DNA from: JAODBJ01 sp963782465
GTDB taxonomy: Bacteria; Actinomycetota; Acidimicrobiia; IMCC26256; PALSA-610
DNA: 64,000 nucleotides
Direction: 5' to 3'
NCBI GenBank assembly: GCA_963782465.1
Contig: CAWAJR010000005.1
Span: forward strand, 1-64,000
The number at the start of each line of letters is the position of its first letter. Position 1 is the stretch's first letter. The translations under genes and the position numbers were made by a program. This document shows, one piece after another, positions 33,930 through 43,307 of this stretch. The notes under the pieces are model-generated. The model had not been told where the DNA came from. It saw nothing but the letters and a program-made list of their open reading frames with translations, and did not search any database.

Positions 33930-34718
33930 GTGGTGCCGGGAGCGTTCGAGCAGGTACAGCTGAAGACGGGTGACCCCATCGGCCGGCTCGTGTTGAACCG
34001 GCCCGAGCGCCGCAACGCGCTGTCGCTCGGGATGATGCGCGAAGTCATCGCTGCGCTGACCGCGGTCGCCGCCGACGAGGCGGTTCGCGTCCTCGTCGTC
34101 GAAGGGAACGGCCCGGTCTTCTCGGCCGGCCACGACCTTTCGGAAATGGTGGCGACGCGCGAAGCCGCGTTCTTCGACGAGCTCTTCGGGGTCTGCGTCG
34201 AGATGATGGAAGCCGTGCACGCGATCCCCCAGCCGGTGATTGCGAAGGTGCACGGGGTCGCGACGGCGGCCGGGTGCCAGCTCGTGGCCGCGTGCGATCT
34301 TGCGATCGCAGCCGCCGATGCCCGCTTCGCGACACCGGGTGTGAACATCGGGCTGTTCTGTTCGACGCCGATGGTGCCGATCAGCCGTTCGATCGGCCGC
34401 AAGCGCGCGCTGGAGATGTTGCTCACCGGCGAGATGATCGACGCGCGCACCGCCGCCGAGTGGGGGCTGGTGAACCGGGTCGTCGCCGCCGACGATCTCG
34501 AAGCCGAAACCGTGAAGCTCGCCGAGCGCATCACACGGGCAAGTGCACACGTCGTCGCGCTGGGCAAGCACGCGTTCTACGCGCAAGACGGCACGGTCGA
34601 ACACGACGCGTACGCGATCACCGCGCCGATCATGGCCGAGAACGCCGCTCACGACGACGCGCTCGAAGGCATGACGGCCTTCCTCGAGAAACGCCCGCCG
34701 CGATGGAAACGCCGCTGA
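33930..34718 (+). CDS. Enoyl-CoA hydratase/isomerase (crotonase)
   Basis: A 262-residue crotonase. The N-terminal LVLNRPERRNALSLGMMREV and oxyanion-hole motifs FSAGHDLSEM and GVATAAGCQLVAACDLAIAA are visible. The usual catalytic Glu pair is not obvious; GLFCSTPMVPISRSIG is found at that place, as in ECHDC3-like proteins. So the reaction may not be a classical hydration. It is divergent from the MOSC gene and precedes a cell-wall cluster with no clear link. Confidence 0.82.
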   Translation: MVPGAFEQVQLKTGDPIGRLVLNRPERRNALSLGMMREVIAALTAVAADEAVRVLVVEGNGPVFSAGHDLSEMVATREAAFFDELFGVCVEMMEAVHAIPQPVIAKVHGVATAAGCQLVAACDLAIAAADARFATPGVNIGLFCSTPMVPISRSIGRKRALEMLLTGEMIDARTAAEWGLVNRVVAADDLEAETVKLAERITRASAHVVALGKHAFYAQDGTVEHDAYAITAPIMAENAAHDDALEGMTAFLEKRPPRWKRR

Positions 34719-34755
34719 GCCTTCAGCACCACGGGGGCGGTGCCGATAACCAACT

Positions 34756-36176
34756 GTGACCGGTAGGCCCTGGCGCGCCCGCGCGTTCCTGGTTGCCCTC
34801 GTCACGCTCGGGGCGTTCGTGTACATCGGGCCGCCGGCCCACGCGGCGGCCGGAACGCCGTCGTGGTGGAGCGGCACGTGCGACGCGACGTATTGGAACG
34901 CGCAAGCCGCCGCGCGGCACTGGCCCGGCGCCCGCGCCCACCCGCTCGGCGCGAGCTATCTCGGTGTTCCCGTGTGCGGCCCGCGCCCGGCCGTCGACGG
35001 CGCGCCCGACATCTTGTGGCGCAAGCCTGGTTGGGGCGAGCTGGAGTTCGAGTGCGTCGAGCTCGCGATGCGGTTCATGGGCCAGGTCTACGGCGTGTCG
35101 GCGTACAACGCGAACGGCAACTCCGTCGTCCGGAACTACACCGCCGCCGACGGTGGCAATCTCGTGAAGATCGACAACGGGACCGCGGGCGTCGCACCGC
35201 AACCGGGCGACATCATCTCGTTCGACAGCCCCGGGCTCGGTCACGTGGGTGTCGTCGCCGCGACGGATGTCGACGCGCACGGCAACGGCACGATCCGGAT
35301 GCTGAGCCAGAACGACACCGCCGACGGTTGGCGCACACTCGCCGTGGCGAACTGGCGGGTCGCCGCCTTCGGGAACCAGGTGCCGTACGGCTGGTTGCAC
35401 GATCCGGCCGGCCGTGGCGGCGCGGGTTCGAACTCGGCATCGGCGTCGGGCTACTGGATGCTCGGCTCGACCGGCACGGTCTACGGCTTCGGTGGCGCGC
35501 GCAACTTCGGGTCGTCGTCGATCGAGCCCGCCGCGTTCGCTTCGCGCCGCCAAGGCGACGGGTACTGGATCGTCGACACCGCGGGTCGCGTCGTCGCGTA
35601 CGGCGCTGCGACGGTGCACGGCGGGCCCCGAAGCTGCGCGACGGCGAGCGGGTGAGCACGATCGCCGCGACGCCTTCGGGGAACGGCTACTGGCTGTTCA
35701 CCAACCTGGGGCGCGCGTTCGCGTACGGCGACGCGCATTTCTACGGCGACTTGTCGGCCTACACGCTCGACGGCGCCATCGTCGCCGCGGTCGCGACCCC
35801 GACCGGTCGCGGTTATGACCTCGTCGGTCGCGACGGCGGGGTGTTCAGCTTCGGCGACGCGCACTTCCACGGCTCGACGGGTGGCATGAAGCTCGACCAG
35901 CCGGTGGTCGGCATCTCCCCGACCCCCGACAACCGCGGGTACTGGCTGGTCGCGTCCGACGGCGGCGTCTTCGCGTTCGACGCACCGTTCCGGGGTTCGA
36001 TGGGTGGGCGGCGGTTGAACCAGCCCGTCAACGGCCTGATCGCGTACGGGTCCGGGTACCTCATGGTGGCCGCCGACGGCGGCGTCTTCGACTTCTCCGA
36101 CCAGCCCTTCGCCGGCAGCCTCGGCGGTGCTCCCCCGGCGGCGCCGATCATCGGCATCGCCGCCTTCACGAAATAA
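34756..36176 (+). CDS. Secreted CHAP-domain protein with C-terminal propeller-type repeats, frameshifted
   Basis: A secreted protein of about 473 residues. A signal peptide (FLVALVTLGAFVYIG, cleaved after AHA) is followed by a CHAP amidase domain with catalytic C100 in ELEFECVELAMRF and H163 in GLGHVGVVAA. The C-terminal half has at least five repeats of the form GYW(L/I)-x-DGGVF-x-F(G/D)DAxFxGS. The frame breaks at 35626-35629 (missing one C in a CCCC run), joining VHGGP to KLRDGERVSTIAATP. It is probably a cell-wall peptidase anchored or targeted by its repeats. The LCP gene follows at once. Confidence 0.8.
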
Positions 36177-36191
36177 CGACGCCGAGTTCGC

Positions 36192-37787
36192 TTGATCTTC
36201 ACAACGCCCGACCGGGCGGAACGAACGCCGCGCATTACGCTCCGCCGCCGCGTGCGTGTGTCGACTTCGTCTCTCGTGTCGTTCCTGAGCCGGTTCGTGA
36301 TCGCGCTCGTCGTGGCGTCGTTGTGCTTGACCGCATTCGTGCTCGTCGGCGATTCCTACGAGCACAAGGCGTTCAACCAGAGCACGAAGATCCACCTCCC
36401 GGCGGGAACGCTGAAGCGGAAGCCGCCGGGCGATCCGCAGAACTACCTCCTGATCGGCTCCGACAGCCGCAGCACGAACGACACCGGTTCGAACTCCGAC
36501 ACGATGATGGTGTTGCACGTCGAACCCGCGACCAAGACCGGGTTCCTCGTGTCGTTCCCGCGCGACCTCGAGGTGAACATTCCCGGCCACGGCGAGGGGC
36601 AGCTCAACGCCGCGTTCTCGCAGGGCGGCGCGAACGGCGCGTCGCTGGTGATCCAGACCCTCGAGGCGAACTTCAAGCCGCTGACGATCCAGCACTACAT
36701 CGAGGTCGACTTCGCCGGCTTCAAAGACATCGTCAACGCGATCGGTCACATCCATCTGTGGTTCCCGACACCCATGCACGACCCGTTCCTCGGTATGGAC
36801 GTGCCCCAGGCGGGGTGCGTCTCGGTCGACGGGCAGGGGGCGCTCAACTACGCGCGCTCCCGCCACTACTACGTGCCCGACGACGTCCAGAACCCCGCGC
36901 CGTGGGTATGGCATTGGACGAACCAGACGCCCGGCAACGAGCGTGGTTACGCGAACGGGTGGAGCTCGATCGGCAGCGACCTCGACCGCATCCCGCGCCA
37001 GCAATATTTCCTGCGCACGTTGAGCCAGGCCGCCGTCGACAAGACCGCGAGCAACCCGACGAAGCTGATCGGCCTGCTGAACGCGGTGCAGAAGAACTTC
37101 AGCCACGACGACACGCTCAAGCTCAGCGAGCTGCAGAGCCTGGTCCGCACGTTCAACCGGCTCGACCCCACCCGGGTCGACATGACGACCCTGCCGTGGG
37201 TGGCCGGCACCGGCGCGTACCTCAACCGCGTGTTGCCGAACCAGGCACAGGATGCCGCCGTGATCGCCCGGCTCGCCGACCTCCGACCGCCGGCGATCAC
37301 GATCCCGAGCGCGGTCGCCCCGAACAAGATCAAGGTGCGCGTCGTCAACGGCTCGGGGGTGCAGGGCCTCGCCCAGAAGGTGCTCGACCAGTTCCTCGCC
37401 GCCGGGTTCAAGTCGGGTGGCCCGGCCGCCGACGCCGACCGCGACAACTACGCCCAGACCCAGATCCGGTTCGCGCCCGGCAAGGGCGGGGCGGGCGTGA
37501 CCGCGGTGGAGGCCTCGGGATCGAACCAGGTGAGCGAGGCCCTCTCGGCCAAACAGACGCTCGGCGGCGACGTGCTGGTGATCGTCGGCCGCGACTGGGA
37601 CGCGCTGCACCACAATTTCAAGGCGGTCGAAACGAAGCGCACCGGCACGTCGTCCACGACGTCGCCGTCGTCGAAGTCGACCGCGTCGAGTTCGACCACG
37701 TCGACGACGGTGCAGAGCACTGTCGACACGCGATTCATCCCCGTCGACCCGAAGACCGGCGGCCCGCTCGTCGGTTGCCCGAGCTGA
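36192..37787 (+). CDS. LytR-CpsA-Psr (LCP) family cell-wall ligase
   Basis: A 531-residue membrane-anchored protein. A hydrophobic segment (FVIALVVASLCLTAFVLVG) precedes the LCP catalytic domain: NYLLIGSDSRS, SDTMMVLHVEPATKTGFLVS, FPRDLEVNIPG and later YARSRHYY and GSDLDRIPRQQYFLRTL, with conserved Asp and Arg. A C-terminal LytR_C domain (KIKVRVVNGSGVQGLAQKVL) follows, then a Ser/Thr-rich tail. LCP proteins attach polymers such as arabinogalactan or teichoic acids to peptidoglycan. A TTG at 36192 is shown; GTG at 36252 or 36258 is possible. Confidence 0.88.
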   Translation: MIFTTPDRAERTPRITLRRRVRVSTSSLVSFLSRFVIALVVASLCLTAFVLVGDSYEHKAFNQSTKIHLPAGTLKRKPPGDPQNYLLIGSDSRSTNDTGSNSDTMMVLHVEPATKTGFLVSFPRDLEVNIPGHGEGQLNAAFSQGGANGASLVIQTLEANFKPLTIQHYIEVDFAGFKDIVNAIGHIHLWFPTPMHDPFLGMDVPQAGCVSVDGQGALNYARSRHYYVPDDVQNPAPWVWHWTNQTPGNERGYANGWSSIGSDLDRIPRQQYFLRTLSQAAVDKTASNPTKLIGLLNAVQKNFSHDDTLKLSELQSLVRTFNRLDPTRVDMTTLPWVAGTGAYLNRVLPNQAQDAAVIARLADLRPPAITIPSAVAPNKIKVRVVNGSGVQGLAQKVLDQFLAAGFKSGGPAADADRDNYAQTQIRFAPGKGGAGVTAVEASGSNQVSEALSAKQTLGGDVLVIVGRDWDALHHNFKAVETKRTGTSSTTSPSSKSTASSSTTSTTVQSTVDTRFIPVDPKTGGPLVGCPS

Positions 37788-37835
37788 TCGCGTCCTGACC
37801 CGGCCGCCTCCTGCCGGCCGGTACCTTCACCCACA

Positions 37836-39161
37836 ATGCGGTTCTCGTCGCTCGCGCCACTACGCCACCGCGACTTCGCGCGCTTCTGGAGCGGCGCGTT
37901 CGTGTCCAACATCGGCACGTGGATGGAGACGGTGGCGATCGGCGTGTACGTCACCGACACCACCGGCCGTGCCGCGTGGACGGGCGCGGTTGCAGCCGCG
38001 GGGTTCGTGCCGACCGCGCTGCTCGGGCCCATCGGCGGCGCGCTCGCCGACCGGTGGGAACGGCGCAAGATCCTGCTGACGACGACCCTCGTGCAGACCG
38101 GCTTCGCCAGCCTGCTCACCACGCTGTTCGTCGTCGGTCGCCCGAACGCACCGACGGTCACGCTCATCGTCTTCGGGAGCGGCTGCGCGCAGGCGATCGG
38201 GTTCCCGAGTTACCAGGCGCTGTTGCCCGACCTCGTCCCCGTCGAGGACCTTCCGGGCGCGATCGCGTTGTCGTCGGCGCAGTGGAACCTCGGGCGCGTG
38301 ATCGGCCCTGCGATCGCGGGCATCGTGATCAGCCTCGGCGGCTACGGGTGGGCGCTCGGCACCAACTCGGCCAGTTTCCTCGCGGTCGTTGTCGTGTTGC
38401 TCACATTGCAATTGCCGCGCCCGGCCGGGTCGGGCGGGGCGAGCATCTTCGCGGCGATCGTCGAGGGGATGCGCTTCGTGCGCCGCGACGGCGGGCTGCG
38501 CATCATCCTGCTCACGATGACCCTGACGACGTTCGTCGCCGCGCCGTTCATCGCGCTCGTCCCCGCGATGGCACTCGACGTGTTCCACGCCGGCCCGAGC
38601 GGCACCTCGGTGCTCGTCACCGCACAGGGGATCGGCGCGGTGACCGTGGGGCTGAGCGTCGGCCCGCTGGCGGCGCGCATCGGGGCGCGGCGCGTGCTGA
38701 TCACCATGCTCGTCGTGCTGACGCCGGCGCTCGCGTGTTACGCGTTCGCGCCGACGCTCGCACTGTCGGCGGTCGCCATCTTCTTCGTCGGCGGCGCGTA
38801 CCTCGGCGCGATCGCGAGCTTCACGACGGTCGCGCAGTTGCGGGCACCCGGCCATCTGCGCGGCCGCGTGCTGAGTGTCAACGCGGTGCTGCTCGGGTCG
38901 CTCTACCCGGTCGGTTCGGTGTTGCAGGGCGCGCTGAGCGACCACATCGGCTTGCGTCACACCACCGCGCTCGCTGCGTGCGTGATGGCCGTCGCGATCG
39001 CCGGCGCGCGGTTCCTGCGCCCCGGTGTCACGAACGCCATCGACCTCCCCGTCACCACCGTCCCTGCGCCGTTCACCCCCGAACCCCTCCCGTGGGGGTC
39101 AGGGGACGAGGGCGAGGACGGTGGCGAGACCGCGGGGCGCGCCGGTGTCGACGTGCGGTAG
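37836..39161 (+). CDS. MFS transporter (enterobactin exporter-like)
   Basis: A 441-residue transporter with about twelve hydrophobic segments. The family pattern LRHRDFARFWSGAFVSNIGT at the start, GGALADRWERRKILLTTTLV after the second or third helix, and LRAPGHLRGRVLSVNAVLLG in the C-terminal half match EntS/MFS_3 exporters. The last 25 residues are Gly/Glu-rich and overlap the convergent HAD gene by 63 bases; this tail may be an artefact of an extra frame. Confidence 0.85.
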   Translation: MRFSSLAPLRHRDFARFWSGAFVSNIGTWMETVAIGVYVTDTTGRAAWTGAVAAAGFVPTALLGPIGGALADRWERRKILLTTTLVQTGFASLLTTLFVVGRPNAPTVTLIVFGSGCAQAIGFPSYQALLPDLVPVEDLPGAIALSSAQWNLGRVIGPAIAGIVISLGGYGWALGTNSASFLAVVVVLLTLQLPRPAGSGGASIFAAIVEGMRFVRRDGGLRIILLTMTLTTFVAAPFIALVPAMALDVFHAGPSGTSVLVTAQGIGAVTVGLSVGPLAARIGARRVLITMLVVLTPALACYAFAPTLALSAVAIFFVGGAYLGAIASFTTVAQLRAPGHLRGRVLSVNAVLLGSLYPVGSVLQGALSDHIGLRHTTALAACVMAVAIAGARFLRPGVTNAIDLPVTTVPAPFTPEPLPWGSGDEGEDGGETAGRAGVDVR

Positions 39162-39752
39162 CACGAGCGCGGTGAGACCGGCGGCCGCCGCGCCGCCGTC
39201 GGTGAGATGGTTGTCGCCGACCATGAGCGTCTCGTGCGGCGCGCGGGCGAGTTCGGCACACGCGTCGAGGAACAACTTGGGCGCGGGTTTCGTTGCGCCG
39301 TGCTCGTACGACAGCACGTAGTGCTGCACGAACTGGTCGAGTTCGTAGGCGACGAACACCGGCCGGATGTCCCAGCCGGTATCGCTGACGACACCGACCG
39401 GCACGTTGCGGGCGCGGAGTTCGAGAAGCACCTCGCGCGCGTCGGAGTACGGCCGCCAACCGTCGGCGCTGCTCTCGGCGGCGTACACGTGCGCGGCGAG
39501 ACCCGGCGCGATCGTGTCGAGCGGCGCGAGCAGGTCCATCCAACACTGCCGGTGAAGCTCGGGCGACAGATCCCGTTGTTTCGCCAGCTCTTCGGCCAGG
39601 AACGACCGTTCCCGCACGCCGGCCCAGACCCTCGCCAGCGTTGCGGTGTCGACCGCGACACCGGTTGCGACCTCGAACGTGCGCGAGTGCTCGGCCGGGT
39701 CGATGCTGTCGAACAGGGTGTGGCCGAAATCGAAGAGCACGGCCCTGAACAT
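39099..39752 (-). CDS. HAD-family hydrolase
   Basis: A 217-residue haloacid dehalogenase-like phosphatase. Motif I is VLFDFGHTLFDS, in which the usual nucleophile DxDxT is DFGHT: the second Asp is replaced by Gly, which is known in some dehalogenase-like and chaperone-like members. Motif II is VGVVSDTGWD, and motif III is ATKPAPKLFLDA, with MVGDNHLTDGGAAAAG as motif IV. It may be a phosphatase with reduced activity. It is divergent from the crotonase at 39796. Confidence 0.8.
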   Translation of the reverse strand: MFRAVLFDFGHTLFDSIDPAEHSRTFEVATGVAVDTATLARVWAGVRERSFLAEELAKQRDLSPELHRQCWMDLLAPLDTIAPGLAAHVYAAESSADGWRPYSDAREVLLELRARNVPVGVVSDTGWDIRPVFVAYELDQFVQHYVLSYEHGATKPAPKLFLDACAELARAPHETLMVGDNHLTDGGAAAAGLTALVLPHVDTGAPRGLATVLALVP

Positions 39753-39795
39753 CGGGTGGAGGCTACGTTGCCCGGCATCTTCCGGGGAGGCATCG

Positions 39796-40563
39796 ATGGC
39801 GCTGGTCGAACAGGAACGTCGCGGGAACGTGGTGCTGCTCACGTTGAACCGGCCGGAGGCACGCAACGCGATCAGCCCCGAGGTCAGCCAGGAGATGGCG
39901 GCAACGCTCGACGGGCTCGAGGCCGACCCGGCGGTGCGCGCGGTGGTCCTCACCGGCGCGGGCGACGTGTTCAGCGCCGGCGCCGACCTGAAGGTCGTCG
40001 CCCAAGGCCGGGCCGCCGACATCGCACGCGCCAAGGGCGGCTTCGCCGGCATCGTCACCCGCGACTTCCCCAAACCGATCATCGCGGCCGTCAACGGGCC
40101 GGCGCTCGCCGGTGGCTGCGAGATCGTCCTGTCGTGCGACCTCGTCGTCGCGGCCGAGACGGCCCGGTTCGGCATCCCGGAGGTCAAGCGCGGGCTGATG
40201 GCCGCCGCGGGTGGCTTGATCCGCCTCCCGAAGCGGGTGCCGCTCGCGATCGCGCTGGAGCTGGCGATGACCGGCGACCCGATCGACGCGTCGCGCGCCC
40301 TCCAACTCGGCCTCGTGAACCGCGTCGTCCCGCGTGCCGCGGTGGTGGGCGAGGCGATCGCGCTGGCCGAGCGCATCGGTGAGAACTCGCCGATCGCGGT
40401 TCGCCTCTCGCGCCGGCTGGTGCGGGAAGCGGCCGAGTTGAGCGAGGCCGAAGGCTGGAAGCGCACCGCCGAGCTGTCGGTCGAGGTGTTCGGCAGCGGC
40501 GACTCGATCGAGGGCGCGACCGCCTTCGCCGAGAAGCGCAAACCCGTGTGGAAGACCACCTGA
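39796..40563 (+). CDS. Enoyl-CoA hydratase (crotonase)
   Basis: A 255-residue crotonase. VVLLTLNRPEARNAISPEVS, the oxyanion hole FSAGADLKVV, and NGPALAGGCEIVLSCDLVVA are visible, with IPEVKRGLMAAAGGLIRLP holding one catalytic Glu, so hydration activity is plausible. GGGGAGG lies before ATG 39796. It is immediately upstream of the MerR gene, with a palindromic operator between them. Confidence 0.87.
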   Translation: MALVEQERRGNVVLLTLNRPEARNAISPEVSQEMAATLDGLEADPAVRAVVLTGAGDVFSAGADLKVVAQGRAADIARAKGGFAGIVTRDFPKPIIAAVNGPALAGGCEIVLSCDLVVAAETARFGIPEVKRGLMAAAGGLIRLPKRVPLAIALELAMTGDPIDASRALQLGLVNRVVPRAAVVGEAIALAERIGENSPIAVRLSRRLVREAAELSEAEGWKRTAELSVEVFGSGDSIEGATAFAEKRKPVWKTT

Positions 40564-40600
40564 CCGGCCCCGGCCCCCGGCCCCGAAACGGAGCCCGGTG

Positions 40601-40630
40601 CGATTCTGGGAGTGATCACTCCTAGAATCG
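40601..40630. promoter_or_regulatory. MerR operator, 30-bp palindrome
   Basis: A near-perfect palindrome with GGAGTGATCACTCC at its core and CGATTCT/AGAATCG wings (14 of 15 pairs match), six bases before the MerR start. The core recurs at 47627-47642 between menB and menE, so both are likely bound by the same regulator. Confidence 0.75.
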
Positions 40631-40636
40631 TTCCCC

Positions 40637-41416
40637 GTGGAGAAGTGGCGCGTCGAAGACCTTGCCCGCCGGGCCGACGTGTCGGTCGACACCGTGCGCT
40701 TCTACCAGAAGCGCCGCCTCCTGGCGCCGCCCGCGCGCGAGGGCCGCGTCGCCTGGTACGGGCCCGAGCACCTCGACCGGCTGGCCCGTATCCGTGAGCT
40801 TCGTGGCCGCGGCCTCACGCTCGCGCTCATCGACCGGATCCTGCGCGGCGAACTCGACGCGGCCGACGAGCCGCTCGCGGCTGCGGTGGCCGCCGCCGAC
40901 GCCGAAGGCGAAGCACCCGAGGCCTTCCTGACCCTCGAAGAACTCGCGGAACGTTCGGGCGTGCCGCTCGCGTTGCTCGACGCGATCGCGCGGGAAGGGC
41001 TGCTCGTCCCCCGAGTACACGACGGCGAACCGCGCTACACCGAGGCCGACGCGCGCATCGTCAGCGCGGGCCTTCAGCTGCTCGAGAGCGGCCTGCCGCT
41101 CCCCGAACTCCTCGCCCTCGCGCGCCGCCATCACGACGTGACGCGCGGCATCGCCGAAGACGCGGTCGCGATGTTCGACGAGCACGTGCGGGCGCCGTTG
41201 CGCGCGGCCGATCTCACCGACGACGAGAAGGCCCAGCGGCTCGTCGAAGCGTTCCGCGTGCTGCTGCCGTCGGTCACCGCGCTCGTCGCCCACCATTTCC
41301 GGCGGGTGCTGCTCGCGGTCGCGCAGGAGCATCTCGAAGCGGTCGGCGAAGACATCGAGATCGCGGCGGTCAACAACGAGGCCTCGCGCCGGCTCGAGAT
41401 CGTGTGGCCATCGTGA
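40637..41416 (+). CDS. MerR-family regulator
   Basis: A 259-residue regulator. The N-terminal MerR helix-turn-helix is EDLARRADVSVDTVRFYQKR with the wing RLLAPPAREGRVAWYGPEHL. A second helix-turn-helix-like stretch, TLEELAERSGVPLALLDAIA, follows at about residues 98-117, and the C-terminal part is helical. It starts at GTG 40637, right after a palindromic operator. Its stop overlaps the menG start. Sharing a transcript and operator with men genes suggests it controls menaquinone synthesis; its ligand is unknown. Confidence 0.85.
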   Translation: MEKWRVEDLARRADVSVDTVRFYQKRRLLAPPAREGRVAWYGPEHLDRLARIRELRGRGLTLALIDRILRGELDAADEPLAAAVAAADAEGEAPEAFLTLEELAERSGVPLALLDAIAREGLLVPRVHDGEPRYTEADARIVSAGLQLLESGLPLPELLALARRHHDVTRGIAEDAVAMFDEHVRAPLRAADLTDDEKAQRLVEAFRVLLPSVTALVAHHFRRVLLAVAQEHLEAVGEDIEIAAVNNEASRRLEIVWPS

Positions 41417-42123
41417 CGCGCACCGATGCGGCCCGCGCCGCAACGCCCTTGCCGCCCGCCGAGCACAAGGCCGAGGCCGTCGAGGCGATGTTCGATCGCA
41501 TCGCCCCGCGATACGACCGGTTGAACCGCGTGCTCACGTTCCGGCTCGATGTCGGCTGGCGCCGGCGCACGGTCGAAGCCCTTCACCTGCCGGCCGGCGC
41601 CCGCGTCATCGACGTCGCCTGCGGCACCGGCGACCTCTGCCGCGACCTCACCACCGCGGGTTACGCGCCGGTCGGGATCGACTTCTCAGCCGGGATGCTC
41701 GCATCGGCGCGCACCGCGGCTCCTCTCGTGCGCGCCGACGGATTGCGCCTCCCCCTCCCCGATCGCCGCGCCGATGCCGTCACGTGCGGTTTCGCGCTGC
41801 GCAATTTCGTCTCGCTCGATCGCTTCTTCGCCGAGAGCGCGCGCGTGTTGCGCACCGGCGGCCGGGTCGCGTTCGTCGACGTCGCCGAACCCGAGAACCG
41901 GGTGCTGCGTACCGGCCATCAGCTCTACTTCCGCCGGGTCGTGCCGTTCGTCGGCGGGCTGCTGTCGGACCGGGCCGCCTACGCGTACCTGCCCGCGTCG
42001 ACGGCGTACCTCCCGGCACCGGCCGCCCTCGTCGACCTCCTCGGCGCCAGCGGCTTCGTCGGCGTCGAACGCATCACGCTCGGGCTCGGCGCCGCGCAAC
42101 TCCTCACGGGAACGCGCGCGTGA
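41413..42123 (+). CDS. menG: Demethylmenaquinone methyltransferase
   Basis: A 236-residue UbiE/MenG enzyme that methylates demethylmenaquinone, the last step of the pathway. It has the family signatures FDRIAPRYDRLNRVLTFRLD, the AdoMet site VIDVACGTGDLCRDLTTAGY, and the second UbiE motif region RVLRTGGRVAFVDVAEPENR. GTG 41413 overlaps the MerR stop (GTGA); GTG 41404 is also possible. It is followed, with a four-base overlap, by menF. Confidence 0.9.
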   Translation: MTRTDAARAATPLPPAEHKAEAVEAMFDRIAPRYDRLNRVLTFRLDVGWRRRTVEALHLPAGARVIDVACGTGDLCRDLTTAGYAPVGIDFSAGMLASARTAAPLVRADGLRLPLPDRRADAVTCGFALRNFVSLDRFFAESARVLRTGGRVAFVDVAEPENRVLRTGHQLYFRRVVPFVGGLLSDRAAYAYLPASTAYLPAPAALVDLLGASGFVGVERITLGLGAAQLLTGTRA

Positions 42124-43307
42124 CGGCGGCCCATCTGGCGGCCGGCGAGCGCCTGCGCGCGGTCACCACCAGGATCGACGCGCCCGGCGAGCTTCTCGAC
42201 CACCTGGGCGCCGGCGGGTTCGCCTGGTTCGGTGAAGGCGTGTCGTTCGTGACGGCCGGGGTCGCGGCGACCGTCGGCACCACCGATGCGGCGCGGGCCC
42301 TGCAGGCGATCCGGCACGACGCGCCCGGCATCGCGCCGCTTGCGGCTCGCCCACTCGCGGTCGGCGCGTTGCCGTTCGCCGGTTCCGGCTCGCTGACGAT
42401 CCCTTCCCTGGTTGTCGGGGCGACCGGCGACGGGTACGCATGGGCGACGCGTATCGGCGCCGCGCCCACCGCTCCGGCGCCGGCCCCGGTACCGGTTGCG
42501 CCTTCCCGCTTCGATGTACGCGGCGTCGCCGATCGCGCCGCGTGGGCTGCGGCGGTCGAGTACGTGCTCGCCCGGATCGCGTCGGGCGACGTCGAGAAGG
42601 TCGTGCTCTCGCGCGAAGTACGGATCGACGCCGACCGCGCCTTCGATCTCGGTGCGTTGCTCGCGCACCTGCGGCGCGCGCAGCCCGGCTGTTTCGTGTT
42701 CGCCGACGGCGGCTTCGTCGGCGCGACACCCGAGTTGCTCGTTCGCCGCCGCGGCCGGGATGTGTCGTGCCGCCCGATGGCCGGCACGCTGCCTCGGCGC
42801 GGGCGCGACGACCCGCGGGCAGCACTCCGCTCGTCGGGCAAAGACGCGCACGAGCACACCGTGGTGATCGACGCCGTGACGCACGAACTCGATCGCTGGT
42901 GCGGCGGGCTGTCGGTCAGCGAACCCGAAGCGGTCGCGTTCGCCGACGTCGTGCACCTCGTTACCCACGTCGACGCGCGCGTCACCGACCCGACCATCAG
43001 TGCGCTCGACCTTGCGTGCGCCTTGCACCCGACCCCCGCGGTCGCGGGCACACCGCGCGACCGTGCCCTCGCGCTGATCGAACAGCTCGAACCGACACCG
43101 CGCGGCAACTATGCCGGCCCGGTCGGCTGGGTCAACGCCGACGGCGACGGCGAATTCGCCGTCGCCCTGCGGTGCGCGCAGGTCGACGGTTCGGTGGCGC
43201 GGCTGCACGCCGGCGCGGGGATCGTCGCCGGTTCGATCGCCGGCGCCGAGTGGGACGAGACCGGCGCCAAGTTCGACCCGATGCTGCGGGCGCTCGTGCG
43301 CCCCTGA
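42120..43307 (+). CDS. menF: Isochorismate synthase
   Basis: A 395-residue chorismate-binding enzyme that turns chorismate to isochorismate, the first committed menaquinone step. The C-terminal catalytic domain has KVVLSREVRI, PGCFVFADGGFVGATPELLV, the GTLPRRG stretch, SGKDAHEHTVVIDAVTHELD, LHPTPAVAGTP and PRGNYAGPVGW, with conserved metal-binding Glu residues. It starts at a GTG in the stop of menG. It abuts menD, which reads towards it, with no intergenic gap. Confidence 0.9.
   Translation: MTAAHLAAGERLRAVTTRIDAPGELLDHLGAGGFAWFGEGVSFVTAGVAATVGTTDAARALQAIRHDAPGIAPLAARPLAVGALPFAGSGSLTIPSLVVGATGDGYAWATRIGAAPTAPAPAPVPVAPSRFDVRGVADRAAWAAAVEYVLARIASGDVEKVVLSREVRIDADRAFDLGALLAHLRRAQPGCFVFADGGFVGATPELLVRRRGRDVSCRPMAGTLPRRGRDDPRAALRSSGKDAHEHTVVIDAVTHELDRWCGGLSVSEPEAVAFADVVHLVTHVDARVTDPTISALDLACALHPTPAVAGTPRDRALALIEQLEPTPRGNYAGPVGWVNADGDGEFAVALRCAQVDGSVARLHAGAGIVAGSIAGAEWDETGAKFDPMLRALVRP

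Noticed and set aside
39099..39161. Real overlap of the MFS C-terminus with the HAD gene
   Set aside because: The last residues of the MFS reading are Gly/Glu-rich and mirror the HAD coding strand. The true end may be earlier, but no alternative stop could be shown.
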